Positions 18,371 to 25,635 of a stretch of DNA of 27,423 nt are shown here, piece after piece. Source of the stretch: Euryarchaeota archaeon UBA439. GTDB lineage: Archaea; Thermoplasmatota; Poseidoniia; Poseidoniales; Thalassarchaeaceae. Every line of letters begins with the position of its first letter. Positions within the stretch are counted from its first letter, which is position 1. The stretch spans positions 15,510 through 42,932 of the forward strand of contig DANB01000006.1 in the NCBI GenBank assembly GCA_002497245.1. The letters run 5' to 3'. Made by a program: the position numbers and the translations under genes. The notes beneath the pieces are model-generated. The model did not search any database. It was not told where the DNA came from and saw only the letters and a list, made by a program, of their open reading frames with translations.

Positions 18371-19414
18371 ATGGATTCTATTTCAGAGAAGCACATTGAA
18401 AACTCAAAGTTTCAGATTATATTAATTCTAATTCTAGTTAGTCTTACATTTTTATTGGCAATTTTTGCAATGGGATCAGGTTCATCATCAAATTTAGATA
18501 TGTTAACTACATTGAAGATAATTCTCGGATTAGAGAACTCCAATGATTTACAGTCCGCTATTATTTGGGAACTTCGTTTTCCTAGAATCTTGATGGCAAT
18601 AGTTGGCGGCGCAGCATTGGCTACTGCGGGAGCTTTAATGCAAGGTTGCCTAGGAAATCCATTAGTTTCCCCCTTAACTCTTGGAGTTGCTTCTGGTGCT
18701 GCTCTTGGAGCAGCATTTGCAATTGTACTTGGCTTCTCTATTGTTTCGATTCCCGAGCTTGCAATTGTTGCGAATGCATTTCTATTTTCCTTAATTGTAG
18801 TAGGAATAATCATTCAATTAGGTAATATGCGTTCTATTTCTGCCGAATCTTACATTCTAGTTGGAATTGCTATTACTTTCATAGCAGGTGCAATAGTTTC
18901 TACAATGCAATATTTTGCTACTGATGCACAATTATCTCAATTAGCACATTGGTCTTTTGGTAGTTTATCTAGACCTACTTTAATTCAAACCCTCTGGATA
19001 TCTGTTTTTTTGATATGTTTAATGCCATCTGCTATGAAATGGTCATGGGATCTTAATGCCTTGTCTTTAGGAGGTGATGACTTTGCAATTTCTACGGGGG
19101 TTGATCCTAGCACTACTAGGAGGAGAATATTAATTCTTTCAGCATTTCTGACATCTATTGTTATAGCATTTACAGGTTTAATCGGATTTGTTGGTTTGGC
19201 CGCACCTCACATGAGCCGTTTAATTGTGGGTAATGATTATCGTAAATTAATTCCTTGTTCAGCAGTATTTGGCTCATTATTGACACTTTTTGCAGACACA
19301 CTTGGTCGAACGTTGTTTGCCCCAATAATTATTCCTGTAGGAATAATGCTTTCAATTATCGGAGGTCCATTTTTCATGTATCTGTTATTGAAAAATAGGG
19401 GGGTGAATAGTTGA
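18371..19414 (+). CDS. Iron-complex ABC transporter permease (FecCD/BtuC family)
   Basis: A 347-residue inner-membrane permease with about nine or ten hydrophobic spans. It has the FecCD signature LRFPRILMAIVGGAALA followed by AGALMQGCLGNPLVSPLTLG, and the C-terminal GLIGFVGLAAPHMSRLIVG segment that contacts the ATPase, then ADTLGRTLFAP. Length is typical. It starts 4 bases after the binding-protein stop and its stop overlaps the TTG start of the ATPase gene (TTGA). It forms a homodimeric channel in known relatives. Confidence 0.95.
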   Translation: MDSISEKHIENSKFQIILILILVSLTFLLAIFAMGSGSSSNLDMLTTLKIILGLENSNDLQSAIIWELRFPRILMAIVGGAALATAGALMQGCLGNPLVSPLTLGVASGAALGAAFAIVLGFSIVSIPELAIVANAFLFSLIVVGIIIQLGNMRSISAESYILVGIAITFIAGAIVSTMQYFATDAQLSQLAHWSFGSLSRPTLIQTLWISVFLICLMPSAMKWSWDLNALSLGGDDFAISTGVDPSTTRRRILILSAFLTSIVIAFTGLIGFVGLAAPHMSRLIVGNDYRKLIPCSAVFGSLLTLFADTLGRTLFAPIIIPVGIMLSIIGGPFFMYLLLKNRGVNS

Positions 19415-20220
19415 GTAAAATCCTTGAGATTAAAGATTTAAATTTCAGTTGGGGAAATAACCATGTTCTAAGAGATATCAATGTAAATATTTCTCCTAAT
19501 GAATTAGTAGCCGTTTTAGGAGTCAATGGGGCTGGAAAATCTACATTGTTAAAATGCATTAATCGCATACTTAAATCAGACTCAGGTAGTATTAATCTAT
19601 TAGAACAAGATGTTAATGGGCTATCTTTAATTGATTTGTCTAAAAAAGTTTCATATGTTCCTCAGTCAGTAAGAACAAGTTTCTCTATGGATGTTTTTGA
19701 CGTTGTACTTCTAGGAAGACGCCCTCATATTAGCTGGAGAATTAGTGAAGATGATCGTGACAAAGTTAGCTCAACATTAAGATCACTTGGTCTAGAAGAT
19801 TTTTCATTCAGAAAATTTGATCAACTATCTGGTGGTGAAAGACAAAGAGTAATTATTGCCAAAGCGATTGCTCAAGATTCATCACTCTTACTAATGGACG
19901 AACCAACAAGTGACTTGGATCTTAAAAATCAATTAGAGACAATGAAAAGTTTAAGAAAAATTATATCCAATAAAGATGCTGAAAAATCTGCTTTAATTGC
20001 CATACATGATATTAACATAGCAGCTCGTTTCGCAGATAGGATTTTACTTCTTCATAATGGTAAAATATTTGCATCAGGAACTCCTAGAGAGGTATTAACT
20101 AAAGATAATATTGCTGAGGTATTTTCAGTGGACGCGGAAATAATAGATAATGCTGTTTTTTGGCCCGGAGGATCCGATTCTTTACGAGTTATTATCAAAG
20201 ATGAGATTACTAGTAAGTAA
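19411..20220 (+). CDS. Iron-complex ABC transporter ATPase (FecE/FepC family)
   Basis: A 269-residue cytoplasmic ATPase that powers the adjacent permease. Motifs: Walker A GVNGAGKST, Q-loop YVPQSV, signature LSGGERQRV, Walker B LLLMDEPTSDLD, and the switch histidine in AIHDINIAAR. The start is TTG at 19411, overlapping the permease stop, with a strong AGGGGGG ribosome site just upstream. The domain order and the PxxISW insert before the signature fit the FepC/BtuD branch. Confidence 0.95.
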   Translation: MSKILEIKDLNFSWGNNHVLRDINVNISPNELVAVLGVNGAGKSTLLKCINRILKSDSGSINLLEQDVNGLSLIDLSKKVSYVPQSVRTSFSMDVFDVVLLGRRPHISWRISEDDRDKVSSTLRSLGLEDFSFRKFDQLSGGERQRVIIAKAIAQDSSLLLMDEPTSDLDLKNQLETMKSLRKIISNKDAEKSALIAIHDINIAARFADRILLLHNGKIFASGTPREVLTKDNIAEVFSVDAEIIDNAVFWPGGSDSLRVIIKDEITSK

Positions 20221-20241
20221 AAATTATTTAGGAACGGTATT

Positions 20242-21423
20242 ATGAGATTTTTTTCAATTTTGATGACTTTATTCCTCTGTACAGCATTTACTGGCTGTAT
20301 TTTTAATGACTCTGAGGGAGGTTTCGAATGGCCGGAACCCACTGACTTTAATTGTGACCTTTCACCAGAATATAATCTTGAATGTGGCATATTTTTCGAA
20401 GGTTCTGAAACTCCTCATCACTCAGTTATTAATCCTGAAAATGGTAATTTATGGATTGTCTATCTAAACGGGAATGTTAAATCATGGGATGGCTCTTCAA
20501 TGAATGAAGTGGCCAATTTAACATCATTTGTATCTACATGCCATATTGAACAGGGATTATTAGGATTAGCTTTTGATGAGAATTACAATAACTCTAGAAC
20601 GGTTTTGTTATCATTTACTGAGTCTGAAGATTGTGATGGTACAACTACATCGGATCTAATTCTTGCATCTGTACTTATTGGAGATGATGGAATAATGGAT
20701 AGTTCAACAATTACAGTTCTGAGAGAAATTCAACAGCCATACAGAAATCATAATGGCGGGCATCTTCTTAATGTTGGAGATAATCAATATCTTTGGGGTA
20801 TTGGAGATGGTGGAGGTGCAAATGATCCGCAAAATAATAGTCAGAATATAACTAATTCACTTGGTTCAATTAATCTTTTTACATATCAAAATAATACGAT
20901 ATCTCCTGTTTTTGAAGATTCTAATGGTGATCCATTTATTCTTCATTATGGTTTGAGAAATCCTTGGAGATTTTCTTTGGGTGAAAATGATTTACTCTGG
21001 ATAGCCGATGTCGGTCAAAATTGTTGGGAAGAGATAAACCTAGTACCTATTTCTGAAAGGATGAATCTTGGTTGGTCTATTAAAGAAGGTTCCCAAGACT
21101 TTGAGAAAGGAGGAAATTGTGAAAATAACAATAACTCTGATGATGATAATTTAATCTATCCTGTCTTAAGTTATGGTCATGGAAATGGCAACTGTTCTAT
21201 TACCGGAGGATTCTGGATGGATTGGGGGCCAGAAAAATTACAAAATGGATATCTTTATGGGGATTTTTGTAGCGGTTCTATTTGGTTATTGAAAGAAATT
21301 AATGGCGAATGGGTCAATCATTTCGTAGGCACTAGCGGTGGAATGATTGTTGGATTCGGACAGGGGTTAGCAGACGAATTATTGGTATTCTACTGGACTG
21401 GAAATATAGGAATCATTCGATGA
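20242..21423 (+). CDS. Lipoprotein of the glucose/sorbosone (PQQ-type) dehydrogenase family
   Basis: A 393-residue predicted lipoprotein: signal peptide ending in lipobox TAFTGC (Cys19). The body is a six-blade beta-propeller of the soluble aldose sugar dehydrogenase family: EQGLLGLAFDENY, HNGGHLL (the His that acts as base in sugar dehydrogenases), WGIGDGGGANDPQN, HYGLRNPWRFSL (the Arg/Asn segment near the cofactor) and IADVGQNCWEEIN. PQQ is the expected cofactor, though its supply in this organism is unknown. It is 21 bases after the ATPase gene and may be its operon's last member. Its link to iron is not obvious: sugar oxidation at the surface or ferric reduction are possibilities. It converges on the PhnE-like gene with 4 bases between stops. 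Confidence 0.8.
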   Translation: MRFFSILMTLFLCTAFTGCIFNDSEGGFEWPEPTDFNCDLSPEYNLECGIFFEGSETPHHSVINPENGNLWIVYLNGNVKSWDGSSMNEVANLTSFVSTCHIEQGLLGLAFDENYNNSRTVLLSFTESEDCDGTTTSDLILASVLIGDDGIMDSSTITVLREIQQPYRNHNGGHLLNVGDNQYLWGIGDGGGANDPQNNSQNITNSLGSINLFTYQNNTISPVFEDSNGDPFILHYGLRNPWRFSLGENDLLWIADVGQNCWEEINLVPISERMNLGWSIKEGSQDFEKGGNCENNNNSDDDNLIYPVLSYGHGNGNCSITGGFWMDWGPEKLQNGYLYGDFCSGSIWLLKEINGEWVNHFVGTSGGMIVGFGQGLADELLVFYWTGNIGIIR

Positions 21424-21427
21424 CATT

Positions 21428-22342
21428 TCATCTTTTAATCATCCAAGCCGGAAAAAATACCTCCCGCCATTTAGGTCGTGAATGTCCTACTTCTTCTGTA
21501 AACAAAGATCTAATTTTTATTGAAATAAAATCCATTATCAAAACTACTATGAATATAATAATTAAGTAAGCAATAACTCTATCATATTCTAGATATTTAA
21601 TGGCAGTATCGATATATAATCCAATCCCTCCTGCGCCAACTAGGCCAATTACTGTACCATGTCTAAAGTTATATTCAAACATGAAAATTATCTGAGAGAT
21701 TAGGTCATTTGCAGACTCAGGAAGAACTACTTGAAATGCAGTTTCTAATTTAGTAAGTCCCATTACTTCAGATGCCTCCAAAGGTGATTTACTCATTCCT
21801 TCTATAGCTTCATATTGTAATTTACCTAGGTATCCTACAGTATATACTGTCATTGCCAAAACTCCAGCAGTAGGGCCTATTCCTACTAATATAACAAAGA
21901 ATATACCCCAAATAAGGCTAGGAAAACTTCTGAATGATGCCAGTACAAATCTAGCGATATATGAAACCTCTGTTGTATTCAAGTTGCGTGCAGCCAACAG
22001 AGAAATAGGAAGTGATAAAATTGTTCCGAATACAGTAGCAACAAATGCAATTTTCAAAGTCTCAATCATTCCTATCCATGCCCTTGAACAAGTAAAATCT
22101 AGTATTCTTGGTTCAACTGTACATACAGGATATGTCAGAGGTTCTAATACAGTCCAATCTGGAGGTAAAACATCCTCTGATAAGAATGTCCTAAAAACTC
22201 CTATCCCATTGGATAGTCTCCCCCAGTCGTTAATCATTCCATTGAAAATAATAATGGTAAACAGAAAAATAAAAATGAAAAGTACTGGATAGAAATATCT
22301 CCAATCAAATAATGAAACTTCTACAACATCATCGTTTTTCAA
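21428..22342 (-). CDS. ABC transporter permease, PhnE family (proposed ferric-iron permease)
   Basis: A 304-residue integral membrane protein with about six spans and the BPD-transport EAA loop (YEAIEGMSKSPLEASEVMGLTKLETAFQVVLP region, about 181-212), in which the conserved Gly contacts the ATPase. Family features also include SLPISLLAARN and LVGAGGIGLYID near the C-terminus, as in PhnE. It overlaps the ATPase gene by 4 bases (ATGA), so the two are translationally coupled. PhnE homologues usually move phosphonates or phosphite. Here the linked binding protein is transferrin-like and the upstream operator is iron-type, so ferric iron is the better guess. The family call is seen; the substrate is inferred. 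Confidence 0.88.
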   Translation of the reverse strand: MKNDDVVEVSLFDWRYFYPVLFIFIFLFTIIIFNGMINDWGRLSNGIGVFRTFLSEDVLPPDWTVLEPLTYPVCTVEPRILDFTCSRAWIGMIETLKIAFVATVFGTILSLPISLLAARNLNTTEVSYIARFVLASFRSFPSLIWGIFFVILVGIGPTAGVLAMTVYTVGYLGKLQYEAIEGMSKSPLEASEVMGLTKLETAFQVVLPESANDLISQIIFMFEYNFRHGTVIGLVGAGGIGLYIDTAIKYLEYDRVIAYLIIIFIVVLIMDFISIKIRSLFTEEVGHSRPKWREVFFPAWMIKR

Positions 22343-23076
22343 ACTTCTACCTCCATTGCAGTTATTTCAGTTATGAATGGATTAATGCGACCGTCGTCAA
22401 TAACTAGTAATCTATCTGCCATTATTCTGGCACGTGCTATATCATGTTCAACAACAAGAAGAGCCGCATTACTGATTTTGATATATTCTATCACTTCACC
22501 TATTACCATTGCAATTGTCTCTTCATCTAATTCACTGAGGAACTCATCAGCCATAATTAATTCCGGTGCCTGCGCCAAAGTTCTCGCTGTTGCAACTCTT
22601 CTTTGTTGCCCTCCTGAAAGTCTTTTTATCGGCTCATACATCTTTTCTTTGAGCCCCATGGAAATAATCGATTTAGTTGCTTCTTCTTTAGCTTTTAATG
22701 AGGGTAAAATTATTGGAATAAATGGTATTATTGATTTATTATGCCCTGCATTAGCCCCCAGCATCACATTATGAATTACACTAGCATGTTTAACTAATCC
22801 TAGATCTTGTGGAATATATCCTAATTTCCCTCTTAATGGAGATTCGGGAATTATCTTGCCGCATACTTGGGCATAGCCCGAAATTGGTTTTACTAATCCT
22901 GCAATTGTCTTCATTAATGTGGATTTACCGACTCCAGATGGTCCAACTATTGCTACAATCTCACCAGGGTAAATTTTTAAATTTGGAATTTGAACCAGAG
23001 GTTCCTCTTTGCTGTAGCCAATTACCATATCTTTGAGAAGGATAATCGGTTCATTTTGTTGCAAATCTTTTTCCAA
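22339..23076 (-). CDS. ABC transporter ATPase, PhnC family (proposed ferric-iron ATPase)
   Basis: A 245-residue ATPase. Motifs in this numbering: Walker A GPSGVGKST (about 45-53), Q-loop YIPQDLGL, signature LSGGQQRRV (153-161), Walker B LIMADE (173-178) and switch His 211 in VEHDIA. The open frame extends upstream to ATG 23154, but TTG 23076 is chosen because GGGAGGGGA sits 4-12 bases before it. The upstream extension would also run through the operator palindrome at 23104-23119 and a TATA-like CATATAA, so it is promoter. It overlaps the PhnE-like gene and is the first gene of its own promoter unit, downstream of HugZ. Confidence 0.9.
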   Translation of the reverse strand: MEKDLQQNEPIILLKDMVIGYSKEEPLVQIPNLKIYPGEIVAIVGPSGVGKSTLMKTIAGLVKPISGYAQVCGKIIPESPLRGKLGYIPQDLGLVKHASVIHNVMLGANAGHNKSIIPFIPIILPSLKAKEEATKSIISMGLKEKMYEPIKRLSGGQQRRVATARTLAQAPELIMADEFLSELDEETIAMVIGEVIEYIKISNAALLVVEHDIARARIMADRLLVIDDGRINPFITEITAMEVEV

Positions 23077-23103
23077 CAGGTCCCCTCCCGAGTATATAAT
23101 TAT

Positions 23104-23119
23104 TTTAGGTGACCCTAAT
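23104..23119 (-). promoter_or_regulatory. Palindromic operator TTTAGG-TGAC-CCTAAT before the PhnC-like gene
   Basis: TTAGG-N4-CCTAA is perfect (outer base imperfect), with a 4-base centre. It lies 28-43 bases upstream of the TTG start and directly downstream of a TATA-like CATATAA read on the - strand (about 23122-23130), as expected for repression of initiation. It gives the transporter genes their own iron-responsive promoter besides the transferrin operon promoter. Confidence 0.75.
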
Positions 23120-23179
23120 CTCTTATATGGTATTGACGGATTTCTAAACAACATTAAATTTATGTTATTAATATAATTA

Positions 23180-24010
23180 CTATTTTTTAGAAAGTTCCCT
23201 GGCTCTTTTGACCATTGTAACTAATTCTTTACGTGCCTCATCAGGTGAAGAAACCTCATTTGTAAATGCTAGTCTAATAGGTCTTTGACCAAGACTTGTA
23301 GTTGCAGACATTTCGAAACCATATCTATCGATAGCTGTCATCACTGCTTCGGTAGCATCAACAGCTTTACTCATATTTTGACAATACAATAAAAGTGCGT
23401 CTGAGTGATCATCATTCATGTGTGTAATAATATCTTGCGCGGAACTAATCAATGGATCAGGCTTGACATCTATCCATTCTCCTTCATCAATCCATGACAT
23501 TCTTCCAAAGCCTCCAATATATCTTATAGATGCTACCTTTAATTCAAAGAAAGAGAAATCAGTATAATCTACATAATATGAAGAACTTGGGTGTTTTTCA
23601 ACAAATTTCTCCTTCATCAAATCAAAACTTTCCCGAGGCATTTTTTTACACTCTCCAACAAGTGTAAGTCTGCCCAGAGCTAATGGATTACCCTCACCAA
23701 TCTCGCTAATCATCAATGACGCTTTCGAATCTGATTCTAAATTTTTAGTATGTTCTGCTAAATCACTAATAAGGAAAATCGGATTATTTCTATAAATTAT
23801 ATATGTTACAAAGGAGCCATAAGGATGTCCAGAAGATTTAACAGAAATTGTACTAAGAGTTCCCGAACTCATTGTTGATGCAAGAGTTATTGCTTGTTCT
23901 GCATGTGAAGAAGTTGCAACATTAGGATCATAAAGTAAATCTTGTTCCCTATCTCTTGAATTATTCGCACTACCATGTCTTGATTCTTTTGAGATTTTTC
24001 CTTCCTCCAT
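23180..24010 (-). CDS. HugZ-like FMN-binding split-barrel protein with DUF2470 domain
   Basis: A 276-residue protein of the HugZ/pyridoxamine-oxidase-like family. The split barrel (about 35-175) shows GHPYGSFVTY, FLISDLAEHTKNL and YIGGFGRMSWI. The C-terminal DUF2470 part carries HMNDDHSDAL (197-206). In Helicobacter and Campylobacter such proteins (HugZ/ChuZ) degrade haem to release iron. In cyanobacteria and plants relatives bind glutamyl-tRNA reductase and regulate tetrapyrrole synthesis. A plain flavin oxidoreductase is a third option. It sits 26 bases after the flavodoxin gene and 103 bases upstream of the PhnC-like gene, within an iron-type regulon, so haem breakdown or haem economy is favoured. 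The haem-ligand histidine cannot be assigned with confidence from sequence alone. No signal peptide, so it is cytosolic. Confidence 0.8.
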   Translation of the reverse strand: MEEGKISKESRHGSANNSRDREQDLLYDPNVATSSHAEQAITLASTMSSGTLSTISVKSSGHPYGSFVTYIIYRNNPIFLISDLAEHTKNLESDSKASLMISEIGEGNPLALGRLTLVGECKKMPRESFDLMKEKFVEKHPSSSYYVDYTDFSFFELKVASIRYIGGFGRMSWIDEGEWIDVKPDPLISSAQDIITHMNDDHSDALLLYCQNMSKAVDATEAVMTAIDRYGFEMSATTSLGQRPIRLAFTNEVSSPDEARKELVTMVKRARELSKK

Positions 24011-24036
24011 AGTTGTAATGACATGACAGTTTTGTT

Positions 24037-24504
24037 TTAAATATTCTTCATTATTTCTAGTGTAGCAGGAATCCAGACTTCTGCCTCGTCTTCATAATCA
24101 GTGTCGCAATCTATCCTATCATTGACCCTAGTTCCTCCTTTTTCTTCGAGAACATTGTCCCATTCTTTTCCTGATTCACAAAATAAGTCAAAAGCAGTAT
24201 CTCCTAACGCTAGTACGGCAAAGTGTAATCCGCCCAAAGAATCGTCATCTAATTCTGACACACCATCAAATAAATCTTGAGCATTATAGGGTTGTTCACC
24301 ATCTCCCCAAGTACTACAAAATATAACTACACGTTTCGAAGAAATAACTTCATCTATTTCTAATTCGTCCATTCCTTTTACAGTTGCTTGTAATTCATAA
24401 TTACTTGCCATGGAACCAGCCTCAAAAGCCAATTCTTCAGCATTACCAGTTTCTGAACCAAACAAAATTAAAATTTCACCAGATGCTGTCATATTATGCC
24501 TCAT
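24037..24504 (-). CDS. CysJ/CPR-type single-domain flavodoxin
   Basis: A 155-residue FMN-binding electron carrier. The phosphate loop is SETGNAE (about 17-23), followed by the flavin-stacking STWGDGE (64-70) and LGDTAFDLFCESGKEWD (100-116). These match the flavodoxin domain of sulfite reductase CysJ, cytochrome P450 reductase and MioC more than classical short-chain FldA. There is no reductase domain. ATG 24504 overlaps the transferrin-like stop (ATGA), so it is translationally coupled; ATG 24492 is an alternative start. Flavodoxins replace ferredoxin when iron is scarce, and reduced flavodoxin can feed haem oxygenases, which suits its neighbour HugZ. It might also reduce the imported iron. 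Confidence 0.9.
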   Translation of the reverse strand: MRHNMTASGEILILFGSETGNAEELAFEAGSMASNYELQATVKGMDELEIDEVISSKRVVIFCSTWGDGEQPYNAQDLFDGVSELDDDSLGGLHFAVLALGDTAFDLFCESGKEWDNVLEEKGGTRVNDRIDCDTDYEDEAEVWIPATLEIMKNI

Positions 24505-25547
24505 TCAATATATGCCTGTATTCCTGGGACGCTAGAAACTGCTGCACCATAAGTTCCTAAGTGGTCTTGTGCATTAGTTACTACCATTTTATCAGTATTC
24601 AGTAATTCCTTTAGGATCTCTCTTCCTTCTGAATCATCACTAAGTTTCGCTAACCCTTCTTGAACAATAATTACGGTTTCTTCATCCATTGTTTCAGGAT
24701 TATAAACTGCAGGGTGGCTTGGTGCTTGTGCAAATGCAGGTAGCATTACGTATTCTTCAACATCTAAACACCAATCATATCGATTTTCTCCAGTACAATA
24801 TGAATCGATAACTGTGTCTTTAACGAGAGCAACATCTCCTGTTCCATCAGATAAACACCTCAATGCTCCTTTGTAAGATGAATAAATACCTCCTTCTGGT
24901 ATGCTTGAATCTTCTGAGAAGAAAGTTGTGACAGTCTCTCTAAGAGATTCAATATCATTAGGGTCTCCAATAACTTCTGCGTATCCATTATCAATCAAGT
25001 ATCCCATCGGTATTAGCATTCCAGCACTTTTTAGCCAACCAGTATGGCATGATGTTTTTCCTCTCATAAGCTCGAATGGATCTGTGGAATCATCATCATC
25101 AAGGTAAGCTTCTGCCATATCAGAATCAGCTTTTACCCATGCTGTTGCATTATAGTACATACGTCCATCTGCTTTAGTTTCTGCAGCTAAAACATCTAGC
25201 CCATAGACCTCCCATCCCAACCATGCTGCTGCTCCATCCAAGAATGCAAGGTCAGCGTGACCTTTGTCTACAGCCTCGATAGCAGCTGTCGGGTTTGAAA
25301 CTTCATATATTTCTACATCCATACCTGTCAGTGTGCTTAGTTTATCTGCCAGATGTTGTGGGTTTTTCTCCCAGAATAGATAATTCTCTTGTAATTCAAA
25401 AGCAATAACAAGACAGTTTTCCTCATCATCACATTTTTCATAGTTTACATCAAAAGCCATGTAAAGAGCCGCAGCTGAAACCACAAGTCCAATCATTAAA
25501 AACGCTTTATTTTTTATTGCCCAGTTGGCAAAAGTCACATCATCCAT
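24501..25547 (-). CDS. Single-lobe transferrin-like iron-binding protein, membrane-anchored
   Basis: A 348-residue protein with an N-terminal membrane anchor (about 14-31) and one transferrin-type lobe. Seen in sequence: LRGK-type segment MRGKTSCHTG (161-170) followed by SAGMLIPMG; YKGALRC-LSDGTGDVALVK (225-243); AQAPSH (273-278). These line up with human transferrin N-lobe SCHTGLGRSAG, YSGAFKC-KDGAGDVAFVK and VPSHTVV. All four iron ligands have counterparts: D104 (LDG), Y132 (or Y131), Y225 and H278. The anion-site Thr is T169, and the Arg that pairs with it is replaced by Lys (K173). C167 and C231 match the conserved C118-C194 disulfide. The lobe lacks the cysteine-rich loop of vertebrates. 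It occupies the binding-protein position of a PhnCDE-type set and follows a DtxR-type palindrome. Homology is strong; ferric binding and delivery are inferred. PhnD-type phosphonate binding is the alternative. Confidence 0.85.
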   Translation of the reverse strand: MDDVTFANWAIKNKAFLMIGLVVSAAALYMAFDVNYEKCDDEENCLVIAFELQENYLFWEKNPQHLADKLSTLTGMDVEIYEVSNPTAAIEAVDKGHADLAFLDGAAAWLGWEVYGLDVLAAETKADGRMYYNATAWVKADSDMAEAYLDDDDSTDPFELMRGKTSCHTGWLKSAGMLIPMGYLIDNGYAEVIGDPNDIESLRETVTTFFSEDSSIPEGGIYSSYKGALRCLSDGTGDVALVKDTVIDSYCTGENRYDWCLDVEEYVMLPAFAQAPSHPAVYNPETMDEETVIIVQEGLAKLSDDSEGREILKELLNTDKMVVTNAQDHLGTYGAAVSSVPGIQAYIE

Positions 25548-25578
25548 ATTACTTCGAATAATAACTCGTATAATAATA

Positions 25579-25594
25579 TTTAGGGTGGCCTAAA
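25579..25594 (-). promoter_or_regulatory. Palindromic operator TTTAGG-N4-CCTAAA before the transferrin-like gene
   Basis: TTTAGG-GTGG-CCTAAA on the + strand, a perfect 6+6 inverted repeat with a 4-base centre, lies 32-47 bases upstream of ATG 25547 in an 88-base gap. It has the same half-sites, with a different centre, as the copy before the FEA1-like gene, so the arms rather than the centre are conserved. An A/T-rich TATA-like stretch (about 25616-25630) lies upstream on the - strand. Confidence 0.8.
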
Positions 25595-25635
25595 TCTCTT
25601 TCTTTGAAAGTCTTTCTAAAAGAATTATTAATTTT

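Noticed and set aside
20227..20232. Iron-type operator before the sugar-dehydrogenase gene
   Set aside because: Only TTTAGG is present, followed by AACGGTAT; AGGA here more likely serves as the ribosome site.
23077..23154. N-terminal extension of the PhnC-like ATPase
   Set aside because: It would run through a TATA-like element and the operator palindrome; TTG 23076 has a strong ribosome site.
21428..25547. Phosphonate uptake system PhnCDE
   Set aside because: The ATPase and permease are PhnC/PhnE-like, but the binding protein has transferrin ligands and motifs, the partners are flavodoxin and HugZ, and the operator is iron-type. No phosphonate enzyme is nearby.
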